Source: Cohaesibacter gelatinilyticus (GTDB lineage Bacteria > Pseudomonadota > Alphaproteobacteria > Rhizobiales > Cohaesibacteraceae). From it: a stretch of DNA of 64,000 bases. Shown in pieces: positions 47,923 to 57,436 of the stretch. The stretch spans positions 310,001-374,000 of the forward strand of contig NZ_OBEL01000005.1 in the NCBI RefSeq assembly GCF_900215605.1, in the 5' to 3' direction. The position numbers and the translations under genes were made by a program. The notes under the pieces are model-generated. The model was not told where the DNA came from. It ran no database searches and was given only the letters and a program-made list of their open reading frames with translations. How positions within the stretch are numbered: the first letter of the stretch is position 1; every line of letters starts with the position of its first letter.

Positions 47923-47957
47923 CAAAAAACGCCGGTTATTGTACCCGGCGTTTTTGT
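47923..47957. terminator. bidirectional terminator after the small membrane protein
   Basis: AAAAAACGCCGG and CCGGCGTTTTT form a stem with A and T tracts between two convergent genes. Confidence 0.8.
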
Positions 47958-47975
47958 GCTCCATGGATGGTAAGT

Positions 47976-48410
47976 TCATGCTCCGGTATTGGCTTTAAGG
48001 CCAACGGCCTCAATGCCGGCCAAAGCTGCTGCTTCGTCATTGTCCGAGCTGTCCCCAGTGATACCAACGGCACCCAGTGTCTTGCCATTATCATCTTGAA
48101 GCAGAACGCCACCAGGGACTGGCACGATGGTACCACCGGAGGCACCGTTGAGCGCCTGAACAAAATGCGGGCGTTCCTGAGCCGCTGCATCAAGCCAACG
48201 TGTTCCGAAACCAACGGCAAGAGCACCATAGGCTTTGCCCTGAGCGATCTGTGGACGCATGATGGAGCTCTCGTCCTGACGGGCGAAGGCTTTGAGATGA
48301 CCGCCCGCATCAAGGATGGCAACGGTAAGCGGATTGAGACCCAGTTCAGCCCCTTTGGCAAGAGCGGCTTCAACAATCTGGTTGGCTTGGGAGAGGGTAA
48401 GTTCGGACAT
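47976..48410 (-). CDS. GlcG/HbpS-family protein (DUF336)
   Basis: 144-residue protein of the heme-binding GlcG/HbpS family. It has TVAILDAGGHLKAFARQDES near residue 30, IAQGKAYGALAVGFGT, PVPGGVLLQDDNGKTLGAVG and GITGDSSDNDEAAALAGIEA, all family blocks. Members bind heme or act beside glycolate and diol enzymes; the role here is unknown. The ATG at 48410 follows AAAGGCTGTATC; an upstream start at 48449 is less likely. Confidence 0.87.
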   Translation of the reverse strand: MSELTLSQANQIVEAALAKGAELGLNPLTVAILDAGGHLKAFARQDESSIMRPQIAQGKAYGALAVGFGTRWLDAAAQERPHFVQALNGASGGTIVPVPGGVLLQDDNGKTLGAVGITGDSSDNDEAAALAGIEAVGLKANTGA

Positions 48411-48619
48411 GATACAGCCTTTCGAAATCTGTTTGTCCAGATCTGACACAGAAACGACGAGACTTACAATTGGTGCGCTGGAATAAGAGCCTTTGCGATG
48501 AGGAAAGAATCATGAGGTTGCGCATCTGTAAGCTTGCAGGTAGCTTTTAGTCCTCTTCTTAAATCCGACACTTTGCTCGGCCTTTCCTATCTGTTTGCCT
48601 AAATTCCCTCGGAGGTTCC

Positions 48620-50206
48620 ATGCGCGATTTTCAAATACCCGGTCGTTCACCTGTTCTTGCGCAAAATGGTGCTGCTGCAACATCTCATCCTCTGGCGAGC
48701 AGCACGGCCCTGCGGGTTCTGGAGCAGGGTGGCAATGCGGTGGATGCAGCTATTGCCGCGAGTGCGGTTCTTTGCGTGGTTGAACCGCATATGACTGGTC
48801 TGGGGGGGGATTGTTTCGCCATTGTTGCCGAGCCGAATGGAGCATTGCATGGTTACAATGGCTCTGGCCGTGCTGCCAAAGGGGCAACGCTCGACTATTT
48901 CCTCGATCAAGGCATCGGTGAAATCTCCGAAGACAGCATTCATGCTGTGACAGTTCCTGGCGCGGTCAAAGCTTGGGAAACTATTTTGGAGAATCATGGT
49001 TCTTGGGGATTGGATCGGGTGCTCTCCTACGCCATTGATTATGCAGAAGAAGGCTATGGTGTCGCTCCACGTGTGGCTACTGACTGGGAAAGTTTGACTG
49101 AAGATCTGTCAAAGGATGAGGGTGCTGCGAAACATTATCTGATGGATGGTAAGGCCCCTGACTGTGGCAGCCTTCATCAAGCACCCGCTTTGGCAAGGAG
49201 TTTGCGAAAGATTGCCGAGAAAGGCAGTGATGCCTTTTATAAAGGTGAGATCGGTGAAGAAATTGTCTCTCTGGTGCAATCCTATGGCGGTTTGCTGTCC
49301 GAAGATGATCTGATTGGGGTGAGTTGTGATGCGATCAAGCCGGTTTTTGCTTCCTATCGTGGTGTCAAAGTCGCGGAGTTACCGCCAAACGGGCAGGGAA
49401 TTGCTGCCCTGGCCTTGTTGAAAATACTGGAACAGTTTGATCTGAAATCCATGGCACCCCATGGAGCAGAACGACATCATGTACAATTGGAAGCCGGGCG
49501 TCTGGCTTATGCGATGCGTGACGCCCACATTGCCGATCCCGATCATATGAAGATTGCCGTTGAAACTCTGATTAGCGAGAGTTTTGCTAGCCAGTTGGCA
49601 TCGTCAATCAATCTCGAACGCAGAAATGATACTTTGCCATCCATGGTACCGTCCCAATCTGACACGATTTATCTTTCTGTTGCAGACCGGGATGGTCGAG
49701 CCGTATCTTTCATCAATTCCGTCTATCGCGGCTTTGGTGCCCGACGTTGTACTTTGAAATCTGGGATTATGTTGCAAAATCGTGGATCCTGCTTTGTAAT
49801 TGAGCCGGGCCATGCCAATTGCATTGATGGAGGCAAACGGCCATTGCATACCATCATTCCGGCAATGGCTTTCAAGGATGGCAAGCCTTGGCTATCCTTT
49901 GGTGTGATGGGCGGAGCCTATCAGGCACAGGGCCATGCGCAAGTCCTCACCAATATGCTCGACTATGGCATGGATGTTCAGGAAGCTTTGGATGCTCCGC
50001 GCCTCTTTTGGAATGATGCAGGCGAGGTCATCGCCGAGCGAAGCTTGTCTGATGGCGTGTTTGATATGCTGTCATCCAAGGGCCATAAAATGAAATGGGC
50101 CAGCATGCCACATGGGGGTGGCCAGATCATAGAATTTGATCGCAAGCGGGGGCTTTATTGGGCGGCATCCGATTTCCGAAAGGACGGTCAGGCAGTTGGA
50201 TATTAG
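48620..50206 (+). CDS. gamma-glutamyltransferase-family Ntn hydrolase
   Basis: Self-processing enzyme acting on gamma-glutamyl or related amide bonds. The 528 residues have a large subunit (GGNAVDAAIAASAVLCVVEP, MTGLGGDCFAIV) and the nucleophile at Thr349 in SQSDTIYLSVADRDG, where autocleavage would occur. The C-terminal GGKRPLHTIIPAMAF and GGAYQAQGHAQVLTNMLDYG are typical. There is no evident signal peptide (start MRDFQIPGRSPV), so a cytoplasmic location and a substrate other than glutathione are possible, as in acylase-like relatives. Confidence 0.9.
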   Translation: MRDFQIPGRSPVLAQNGAAATSHPLASSTALRVLEQGGNAVDAAIAASAVLCVVEPHMTGLGGDCFAIVAEPNGALHGYNGSGRAAKGATLDYFLDQGIGEISEDSIHAVTVPGAVKAWETILENHGSWGLDRVLSYAIDYAEEGYGVAPRVATDWESLTEDLSKDEGAAKHYLMDGKAPDCGSLHQAPALARSLRKIAEKGSDAFYKGEIGEEIVSLVQSYGGLLSEDDLIGVSCDAIKPVFASYRGVKVAELPPNGQGIAALALLKILEQFDLKSMAPHGAERHHVQLEAGRLAYAMRDAHIADPDHMKIAVETLISESFASQLASSINLERRNDTLPSMVPSQSDTIYLSVADRDGRAVSFINSVYRGFGARRCTLKSGIMLQNRGSCFVIEPGHANCIDGGKRPLHTIIPAMAFKDGKPWLSFGVMGGAYQAQGHAQVLTNMLDYGMDVQEALDAPRLFWNDAGEVIAERSLSDGVFDMLSSKGHKMKWASMPHGGGQIIEFDRKRGLYWAASDFRKDGQAVGY

Positions 50207-50229
50207 GCGCTTTTGTACCTTCGACAATG

Positions 50230-50556
50230 TCACATGATGGTTCTGAGACGCGGGCGGTCGCTTACTTGTGTGGGACGTCGGCGGGCCTGACCGTAGGCGC
50301 GAGCGGCTTCCCGAGGAGAGGTCTGCGCCTTATGACGGCCATGGCTGGCTGCCAGTTCTGCACCAATGATCTGGGCCTGATAATGGCAATGATTTCCGGC
50401 CCATGGGCGGCTGGAATGGGAGGCCCTGATTTGCTGCACATTATTCTGGTTACTTGATTCTTCCCGACCTCGGCGCGCCGTATCGTCATTCTTATGCGAA
50501 CGTTCATCGCCCAAATATGGGATTGCCAGAATTTGAGACTGTGCAATTGAAGCCAT
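50230..50556 (-). CDS. small hypothetical protein, about 108 residues
   Basis: Open frame from an ATG at 50556 to a stop at 50230, in the 603-base gap between ggt and the GGDEF-EAL gene and divergent from the latter. The protein is basic, low in complexity in the middle (rich in Asn, Gln, Arg, Ser), with a short hydrophobic start (SIAQSQILAIPYLGDE) and an Ala/Arg-rich end (TSPREAARAYGQARRRP). I recognise no family. The remaining 250 bases up to the GGDEF-EAL gene show no other gene, only AT-rich promoter-like sequence and a weak CCTAT/ATAGG hairpin near 50740. Confidence 0.45.
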   Translation of the reverse strand: MASIAQSQILAIPYLGDERSHKNDDTARRGREESSNQNNVQQIRASHSSRPWAGNHCHYQAQIIGAELAASHGRHKAQTSPREAARAYGQARRRPTQVSDRPRLRTIM

Positions 50557-50809
50557 TGATACGCCTGATACCTGTTTCAATGTGAGACAGTTCGGCTTGG
50601 TGCCCCTGTCTTTGCACAGTTATCAGCAAGAGGCGGGCCAGTTTGTTAGGGACTTGTTAAGATTTGCCCCAACCAAAGGTCCGGTTTTCGATAAGGTTAA
50701 GATGGGTACGTGGATTTTCGTAAAGTCTTAACCCTCTGGGTCCTATCTTTTTATAGGTGGGTCCGTTCTGCCAATTTGATTGGTGGAATGAACACTGGAG
50801 GAAGACCAT

Positions 50810-52561
50810 TTGGAACAAGCTGTGGCAAATACAAAGCTGGCGGCTAAGGCACGCGATATACTGACTTCAATCGGAGAGGTAGTCTATGATTGGACTGCTG
50901 CTGGAGACCGGTTGCGTTGGAGTGCGAATTCCAATGAGGTTCTTGATATCGATGTGGTCAGGACGTTCGGAACTGGTCAGCGATTCTCCACCGCTATCAC
51001 TCCTGATACCATTGCCAGTCGTTATCGCTCCATTTTTGGATCTGGCCGGACCGATGAAGGCGATGGCGTTTCCTTTGCTTGCATCTATTGCCTGGCTCCC
51101 AACGGGTTGGATGATGAGCGACGCATTTGGGTGGAAGAAAGTGGCCGCTGGTTTGCAGGGGAAGATGGACGTGCCAAACATGTGCATGGGGTCCTGCGCG
51201 TCATAAATGAACGTCATCAACGTCAGCAAAGACTTCTCTTTCTCTCACAGTTTGATGAACTGACCGGACTCTATAATCGCTCTGTCTTTTGCGATCAACT
51301 GACCCAGACCATCCAAAAAGTGTCCGAACAAGGCCATCATGCCTGCTTCTTGATAGCGCATATTGATAATTTCCGAGTGGTCAACGAAGCTTATGGCTTC
51401 GACGTTGCTGATCAGGTGATCCGTGAAGTGGCCGGGCGTATTTCCCGTCGTCTTCGTGATGGTGATCTGGTTGGTCGTATTTCGGGCACCAAATTTGGAT
51501 TGCTGATCAACAATTGCAGCGAGCAGGAAATGGCAGCGACTGCAGATCGTTTTCTGGAAACGATGCGAGATGAGTTGATCATGACAGAGGCCGGTCCTGT
51601 CCATGTCACCTTGACCATGGGCGGCGTGATGCTGGGGGATGTGGCCAGAGACTTGCGTACGGCACAGGTTTGTGCGCTGGATGCGCTTGATCGCGCAAAA
51701 GCTCATCATCGAGGATCTTTTCGTTCCTTTAATGATGTGCCATTTGCCATGGATGAGCGAGAGCGTACCATCAAGATGGCCGATGATGTGATCCGGGCCT
51801 TGAATGATCGCCGCATTCAATTGGCTTTTCAGCCGATTGTTGCTTCGCAAAATGAAGAAATCTCTTTCCATGAGGTTTTGTTGCGTGTGGATGATCGACA
51901 GGGAAAGCCTATTCCTGCCGGACAATTTGTCGAGTTTGCGGAGTTGTTGGGTCTCTCCGGCATGCTGGATCATCGCATTTTGGAAATGACACTGGATGTT
52001 CTCTTCAGCTGTCCCGATGCACGACTTTCAATCAATGTTTCCCCTGATGTAGGGATGGATGATGAATGGTCATCCTATCTGGAAGCGAGAATTGGGAATT
52101 GCCCTGATGTGGCCGAACGCCTGATTGTTGAAATTACAGAAACCGCTGCCATCCGCCACATGCAGGAAGCTGTGGATTTCGTGGACTTTCTGCAAAAGCT
52201 GGGCTGTAAAGTCGCCATTGATGACTTTGGTGCGGGTTACACATCGTTCAGAAATCTGCAGGCGCTGAATGTCGATCTGGTCAAGATTGACGGCTCTTTT
52301 GTGCAGAATGTGCATGAAAATGCCCATAACAGAGCGTTCGTGCGCATGTTCACCGATCTTGCCAAAGAGCTGGATCTGGAAGTCGTGGCTGAATGGGTCG
52401 AGAATGAGGAAGTGTCTGATCTGCTCAAACAAATGGGTGTCGACTATTTGCAAGGCTATCATTTTGGCAAGGCAAGTGTGACAAAGCCCTGGATTTCAAC
52501 CGATGAGGTGGTGGACCTGGAACTGGACCAAACTGAGCACGAAGAAGCAGGCGCCGCCTGA
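50810..52561 (+). CDS. GGDEF-EAL protein with degenerate GGDEF and N-terminal PAS-like domain
   Basis: 583-residue cyclic-di-GMP protein. A PAS-like N-terminus (about 10-135) precedes a GGDEF domain (about 145-305) whose active-site motif reads SGTKF, so diguanylate cyclase activity is unlikely. The EAL domain (about 325-570) keeps the catalytic residues: Glu355 in FHEVLLRVDD, SINVSPDV, IVEITETAA, AIDDFGAGYTSFRN, LVKIDGSFV, VVAEWVENEE and LQGYHFGKA, so it is probably an active phosphodiesterase. The TTG start at 50810 has GGAGGA seven bases upstream. Confidence 0.9.
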   Translation: MEQAVANTKLAAKARDILTSIGEVVYDWTAAGDRLRWSANSNEVLDIDVVRTFGTGQRFSTAITPDTIASRYRSIFGSGRTDEGDGVSFACIYCLAPNGLDDERRIWVEESGRWFAGEDGRAKHVHGVLRVINERHQRQQRLLFLSQFDELTGLYNRSVFCDQLTQTIQKVSEQGHHACFLIAHIDNFRVVNEAYGFDVADQVIREVAGRISRRLRDGDLVGRISGTKFGLLINNCSEQEMAATADRFLETMRDELIMTEAGPVHVTLTMGGVMLGDVARDLRTAQVCALDALDRAKAHHRGSFRSFNDVPFAMDERERTIKMADDVIRALNDRRIQLAFQPIVASQNEEISFHEVLLRVDDRQGKPIPAGQFVEFAELLGLSGMLDHRILEMTLDVLFSCPDARLSINVSPDVGMDDEWSSYLEARIGNCPDVAERLIVEITETAAIRHMQEAVDFVDFLQKLGCKVAIDDFGAGYTSFRNLQALNVDLVKIDGSFVQNVHENAHNRAFVRMFTDLAKELDLEVVAEWVENEEVSDLLKQMGVDYLQGYHFGKASVTKPWISTDEVVDLELDQTEHEEAGAA

Positions 52562-52601
52562 TCCTATTCATTGGTTTGTCGAAAATACCGCTATCATGCA
52601 A

Positions 52602-52632
52602 AAAAGCAGGCTTGCAGCCTGCTTTTGATTTT
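52602..52632. terminator. bidirectional terminator between the GGDEF-EAL gene and phaR
   Basis: AAAAGCAGGCT and AGCCTGCTTTT form an 11-bp stem with loop TGC between convergent genes; T-rich sequence follows on both strands. Confidence 0.8.
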
Positions 52633-52650
52633 TTGGGGTGTAAAAGGGCA

Positions 52651-53232
52651 CTAGTCCTTCTTGTTGGCCAACGCGGATAGCATTTTTTGCATATCGGCCA
52701 TTTGCTCTTTCAGGGCATCCAGTTCGTTTTTATCCTGTGGCTCAGCCGGTTTGGCCATCGCCGCATCCAAGGGAGAGGCAGCCGCACCGAATGGCATGAA
52801 CATCTTCATGGCATTTTCGAACATCTCGGTGTTGCGGCGCACCTGTTCTTCCATGGCATCAAAAGCAGAATTGCCAAAGGATTCGCTGAGCTGCTTGCGT
52901 AGATTATCCTGATCCTTGGTGAGATTATCCATGGAAAACTCAAGATAACTCGGAACCAGAGTCTGCATGGAATCGCCATAAAACCGGATTAGCTGGCGCA
53001 AGAAAGCAATTGGAAGCAGGTTTTGACCCTTATTCTCATGCTCAAAAATAATCTGGGTCAGGACAGAGCGAGTGATGTCATCTCCACTCTTGGCGTCGAA
53101 GACAACAAAATCTTCTTCGGCTTTGACCATTTCAGACAGGTCCTCCAGCGTCACATAGGTGCTTGTCCCTGTGTTATATAGCCGCCGGTTGGCGTATTTC
53201 TTGATAACCGTCTGCTCTGTTTTATCGGTCAT
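52651..53232 (-). CDS. phaR: polyhydroxyalkanoate synthesis repressor PhaR
   Basis: DNA- and PHB-binding repressor of phasin and PHB genes. The 193 residues start with the PHB accumulation DNA-binding domain (VIKKYANRRLYNTGTSTYVT, 9-28) and a PHB-binding domain (SVLTQIIFEHENKGQNLLPI). A coiled-coil tail ends in KEQMADMQKMLSALANKK. The ATG at 53232 is preceded by AGAGGCCGAAAC; in-frame upstream codons to 53277 have no family match. It is divergent from phaA across about 300 bases that show no other gene. Confidence 0.93.
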   Translation of the reverse strand: MTDKTEQTVIKKYANRRLYNTGTSTYVTLEDLSEMVKAEEDFVVFDAKSGDDITRSVLTQIIFEHENKGQNLLPIAFLRQLIRFYGDSMQTLVPSYLEFSMDNLTKDQDNLRKQLSESFGNSAFDAMEEQVRRNTEMFENAMKMFMPFGAAASPLDAAMAKPAEPQDKNELDALKEQMADMQKMLSALANKKD

Positions 53233-53529
53233 GTTTCGGCCTCTTGATATGGCCATTCTACAGCAATTGGTTGCCATAGGCCGGCATTTTATGGCACCAG
53301 CTTAGTTTGTTCATGGTGCGTTGCCAACATTTTCTCACAATTTTGTTGCTTTGCGACAGATTTTTCTTGTTTGTTATTGCGTTTCCATATTGGCCTTTTA
53401 GCCTAGGCCCATGGCCGCATTGACTTCTGTGTTGCATTGCGGCGAATTTCTAGATGTACTGTCTCTGACCGGGAGCTTTTACGCTGGTGCACAAAGGCCG
53501 ATCCCCGGATAGACAAAAGGAAGATGATC

Positions 53530-54711
53530 ATGACTCAAGGCAATGATATTGTCATCGTGGCGGCGGCCCGTACTCCTGTTGGTTCTTTTCTAGGCTCTTT
53601 TGCCAACATGCCAGCCCATGATCTGGGTGCGGTAGCTATCAAAGGCGCTCTGGATCAGGCCGGTATTGACGCAGCAGACGTTGATGAAGTGATTTTGGGT
53701 CAGGTTCTGACCGCTGGTCAGGGTCAGAACCCGGCCCGTCAGGCAGCGATGAAAGCTGGTGTTGCTGACCGCGCTCCGGCCTGGTTGATCAATCAGGTTT
53801 GTGGATCGGGCCTGCGTACCGTTGCTTTGGGTATGCAGCAGGTCGCGATGGGTGACGCAAACATCGTTGTTGCCGGTGGTCAGGAAAATATGAGCCTGTC
53901 CATGCATGCCGCAGAAATGCGTTCCGGTACCAAGATGGGCGACATGAAAATGACCGACACCATGATCAAGGATGGTCTGTGGTGCGCATTCAATGATTAC
54001 CATATGGGTATCACGGCCGAGAATGTTGCCGATCAGTGGGATATCAGTCGTGACGTTCAGGATGAATTTGCTGCTGCTTCCCAGAACAAGGCAGAAGCTG
54101 CGCAAAAAGCTGGCAAATTCAAGGATGAAATCGTTCCGGTAACTGTTGTTGAGCGTCGCAAAGAGCGCCTGATCGAAGATGACGAATATATCCGTCATGG
54201 TGCAACCATGGAAGGCATGCAGAAACTGCGTGCAGCTTTCAAGAAAGACGGTTCTGTTACGGCGGGTAATGCTTCCGGTATCAATGATGGTGCTGCCGTC
54301 GTTGTTCTGATGAGCGCAGAAGAAGCGCAAAAGCGTGGTTTGACACCATTGGCGACCATTCGCTCCTGGGCATCCGTTGGTCTGGATCCAGCGATTATGG
54401 GAACTGGCCCTATTCCTGCTTCCACCAAAGCTCTAGAAAAAGCAGGATGGTCTGCATCTGACCTTGATCTGATCGAAGCCAACGAAGCCTTCGCAGCACA
54501 GGCTTGTGCTGTGAACAAGGACATGGGTTGGGATGTTGAAAAGGTGAATGTGAATGGCGGTGCCATTGCCATTGGTCATCCGATTGGTGCGTCCGGCTGT
54601 CGTGTTCTGGTGACCTTGTTGCATGAAATGAAGCGTCAGGATGCCAAGAAAGGTCTGGCGACCCTCTGCATCGGTGGCGGCATGGGCGTTGCGCTGACTG
54701 TTGAGCGCTAG
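53530..54711 (+). CDS. phaA: acetyl-CoA acetyltransferase (beta-ketothiolase)
   Basis: Condenses two acetyl-CoA to acetoacetyl-CoA, the first step of polyhydroxybutyrate synthesis. The 393 residues have the nucleophile Cys in [32 protein letters not shown] with the catalytic His, and the second Cys in [13 protein letters not shown]. The ATG at 53530 follows AAAAGGAAGATGATC; an ATG at 53524 is the close alternative. phaB follows after 160 bases. Confidence 0.95.
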   Translation: MTQGNDIVIVAAARTPVGSFLGSFANMPAHDLGAVAIKGALDQAGIDAADVDEVILGQVLTAGQGQNPARQAAMKAGVADRAPAWLINQVCGSGLRTVALGMQQVAMGDANIVVAGGQENMSLSMHAAEMRSGTKMGDMKMTDTMIKDGLWCAFNDYHMGITAENVADQWDISRDVQDEFAAASQNKAEAAQKAGKFKDEIVPVTVVERRKERLIEDDEYIRHGATMEGMQKLRAAFKKDGSVTAGNASGINDGAAVVVLMSAEEAQKRGLTPLATIRSWASVGLDPAIMGTGPIPASTKALEKAGWSASDLDLIEANEAFAAQACAVNKDMGWDVEKVNVNGGAIAIGHPIGASGCRVLVTLLHEMKRQDAKKGLATLCIGGGMGVALTVER

Positions 54712-54874
54712 ACGCGAGCATTTTGCAAGACTTGAAGCAGTTCGACAAGGGAAAGATCGAACAGATTAGAGCCTTCGCACACAAGAGTTTTCCGGGGCGC
54801 GTGTGATGAGACCGTGCCCCGGCTCCCGGCCACGAGGAAGGGCTGGATCAGTTTTGTTTTAGGGGAGGATATCC

Positions 54875-55597
54875 ATGTCTAAAGTTGCAGTAGTTACCGG
54901 TGGTACCCGTGGTATTGGCGAAGCGATCTCCATCGCTTTGAAAGCAGCCGGTTACACCGTTGCGGCAAACTATGCGGGCAATGACGAGAAAGCCAAGGCG
55001 TTTTCTGATGAGCATGGAATTGCGGTTTACAAATGGAATGTGGGTAATGCCGCTGCCTGCGCGGAAGGGTTGGCCAAAGTAGAGGCTGATCTGGGTCCGG
55101 TGGAGATTGTGGTGAACAATGCCGGCATTACCCGCGATGGTATGTTGCACAAAATGACTGTCGAACAATGGGAAGAAGTGATCAATGTCGATCTGAATTC
55201 CATGTTCTACATGACGAAGCCTTTGATTGATGGCATGCGTGCACGTGGTTTTGGCCGCATTATCAATATCTCCTCAATCAACGGCCAGAAAGGTCAGATG
55301 GGACAGACCAACTACTCAGCGGCGAAAGCCGGTGTGGCTGGTTTCTCAAAAGCCTTGGCACAGGAAACTGCTCGTAAAGGTATCACCGTCAACACCATCT
55401 GCCCGGGATATATCGATACTGATATGGTGGCAGCAGTGCCTGAAAAAGTGCTGGAAAGCATCATTGCCGGTATCCCGGTTGGGCGTTTGGGCAAGGCATC
55501 CGAAATTGCCGCCATGGTGACATTCCTTGCGTCTGAAGAAGGTGCCTTCATTACCGGTGCGACCATGACCGTAAACGGCGGACAATATATGACTTAA
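54875..55597 (+). CDS. phaB: acetoacetyl-CoA reductase
   Basis: NADPH-dependent short-chain dehydrogenase making (R)-3-hydroxybutyryl-CoA for PHB. The 240 residues have VVTGGTRGIGEAISIAL, NNAGITRDGMLHKM, the catalytic Ser in INISSINGQKGQMGQ, YSAAKAG and the C-terminal TVNGGQYMT. The Q-M-G-Q-x-N-Y segment is specific to PhaB against FabG. GGGGAGGATATCC precedes the ATG. The PHB synthase phaC is not in the window. Confidence 0.95.
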   Translation: MSKVAVVTGGTRGIGEAISIALKAAGYTVAANYAGNDEKAKAFSDEHGIAVYKWNVGNAAACAEGLAKVEADLGPVEIVVNNAGITRDGMLHKMTVEQWEEVINVDLNSMFYMTKPLIDGMRARGFGRIINISSINGQKGQMGQTNYSAAKAGVAGFSKALAQETARKGITVNTICPGYIDTDMVAAVPEKVLESIIAGIPVGRLGKASEIAAMVTFLASEEGAFITGATMTVNGGQYMT

Positions 55598-55626
55598 GCT
55601 CTGTTTGGAGTTCAAAAGTCCTTGAT

Positions 55627-55663
55627 AAGAAGCCGTGCAGTTTGACTGCGCGGCTTTTTTTTC
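55627..55663 (+). terminator. terminator after phaB
   Basis: AGCCGTGCAG and CTGCGCGGCT form a stem with one mismatch and a run of seven to eight T after it. Confidence 0.82.
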
Positions 55664-55727
55664 ATTGCCCGCCTTGTTTGAGCGGCTAGGATGTACTTTC
55701 AAATCAGATTTTTGGAAACCAGGTGAC

Positions 55728-56609
55728 ATGTCCAAACAACTCGTTGCTACGGCTATCGGCTTTGCAGCTATCTTGATGTGGGCATTGCTGGCTCTGTTTA
55801 CTGCTGCCAGCGGAACAATGCCGCCGTTTCAGCTCACCGCAATCACCTTTGCGATTGGTGGCGGACTGGGGGCAATCAGCTGGTTGTTTAGATCTGGCGC
55901 CATGAAAACCTTGAAGCAACCCTGGCCCGTTTGGGTTTTGGGTGTTGTCGGCCTGTTTGGTTATCATTTTCTCTATTATACCGCGTTGCGTCTAGCTCCC
56001 CCGGTAGAGGCAGGCTTGATCGCCTATCTCTGGCCACTATTGATTGTTGTCCTATCAGCACTTCTGCCGGGTGAAAATCTGCGCTGGTATCATGTAGCAG
56101 GCAGTATACTTGGTTTGATTGGGACGGTTCTGATTGTCACCAAAGGAAAAGGTGTAAGTATTGACTGGCGCTATGGTCATGGCTATCTGGCGGCATTCAT
56201 CTGTGCTTTTACCTGGTCGGGCTATTCCGTTTTATCTCGTCGTTTTGCGGCAGTGCCGACCGACATTGTTGTGGGATTCTGTCTTGTCACCGCTATGCTG
56301 AGCACCGGGGCGCATTTGGTGTTTGAGAACACTATCTGGCCGTCAGATTTTTCGCAATGGCTGGCTATTCTTGGACTTGGATTGCTGCCAGTTGGTGCGG
56401 CATTTTATGTTTGGGATTATGGCGTCAAGCACGGTGATATTCAGGTATTGGGGGCAGCATCTTATGCTGCACCTTTGCTTTCCACCACCATACTGATTCT
56501 CGCCGGGTTTGCTGAATTCAGCTGGGCAATCGGTGGGGCAGCTCTTCTGGTCACCTCCGGGGCTGTGTTGGCGTCCAAGGATCTGATCTTCAAGCCCAAA
56601 AGCTCTTAA
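55728..56609 (+). CDS. DMT-superfamily exporter (EamA; YddG-like)
   Basis: Ten-helix drug/metabolite transporter of 293 residues with two EamA repeats (about 5-140 and 150-290). The start AILMWALLALFTAASGTMPP and LIAYLWPLLIVVLSALLPGE resemble the aromatic amino-acid exporter YddG, but the substrate is not proven. The ATG at 55728 follows CCAGGTGAC. Its stop is two bases from the znuB stop, a very tight convergent end with no room for a hairpin. Confidence 0.85.
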   Translation: MSKQLVATAIGFAAILMWALLALFTAASGTMPPFQLTAITFAIGGGLGAISWLFRSGAMKTLKQPWPVWVLGVVGLFGYHFLYYTALRLAPPVEAGLIAYLWPLLIVVLSALLPGENLRWYHVAGSILGLIGTVLIVTKGKGVSIDWRYGHGYLAAFICAFTWSGYSVLSRRFAAVPTDIVVGFCLVTAMLSTGAHLVFENTIWPSDFSQWLAILGLGLLPVGAAFYVWDYGVKHGDIQVLGAASYAAPLLSTTILILAGFAEFSWAIGGAALLVTSGAVLASKDLIFKPKSS

Positions 56610-56611
56610 TC

Positions 56612-57436
56612 TCAGCTGCTCCGCTTTCGAATGACCTTCAGGATTGCTGGCCCGATGGCCAGCGAGATTAGAAAGAGAGAGAAGGCGGACAGCACAATAG
56701 AAGGACCAGGCTGGCTGTCCCATTGAAGTGAGCTTTGCAGGCCGATATAAACAGCCAGAGCAGCGATGAACGCTGCCATGACCGCCATGGATTCCGGAGA
56801 AAGTGAAAATTGCCGCGCTGTTGCCGCCGGTATGATCAGAAGTGATGTGATCAGCAATACACCGATCAATTTCATGGCAACGGCTATCACCAAGGCAATC
56901 AGAAAGATGAAGAGCAGATTGGCGCGTGTGACGGGCAATCCTTCTGCGCTGGCTATGTCCGGGCTGATAGTGCTGGCAAGCAAGCTTTGCCAGTGAGAGA
57001 GAAGAAGAGCCAGAACCAGTGCGCCACCTCCCCAGATGATCATGATATCTTGCTGAGATATGGATAGAATGTCGCCAAAGAGCAGGCTCATGATATCGAT
57101 GCGCAACCAAGTCATGAAACCAAGAGTGATCAGACCGATGGAAAGCGAGGCATGCGAAAGAATGCCAAGCAAGGTGTCTGTTGAGAGCCGATCCAGACGC
57201 TCAAGCCAATAGAGCACGCCTGCGATCAGGAGAGATACCGCAAATACGCCGCCAATGGGGAAGATATCCATGAGGAGGCTTAGAGCGATGCCAAGCAAGG
57301 CTGCATGAGCCATGGTCTCGCCGAAATAAGCCATGCGTCGCCAAACAATGAAGCAGCCAAGGGGACCTGCGATCAGGGCAATACCCAACCCACCAAACAG
57401 AGCACGCATGAAGAAGTCATCCAAAAGCCAGCTCAC
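56612..57436 (-). CDS. znuB: zinc ABC transporter permease ZnuB
   Basis: Membrane subunit of the high-affinity zinc importer, 274 residues with about eight helices. It begins FMRALFGGLGIALIAGPLGC and has RMAYFGETMAHAALLGIALS and LLIIPAATARQFSLSPESMA, typical of the ZnuB/MntB family. Its start overlaps the znuC stop (ATGA). Confidence 0.93.
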   Translation of the reverse strand: MSWLLDDFFMRALFGGLGIALIAGPLGCFIVWRRMAYFGETMAHAALLGIALSLLMDIFPIGGVFAVSLLIAGVLYWLERLDRLSTDTLLGILSHASLSIGLITLGFMTWLRIDIMSLLFGDILSISQQDIMIIWGGGALVLALLLSHWQSLLASTISPDIASAEGLPVTRANLLFIFLIALVIAVAMKLIGVLLITSLLIIPAATARQFSLSPESMAVMAAFIAALAVYIGLQSSLQWDSQPGPSIVLSAFSLFLISLAIGPAILKVIRKRSS

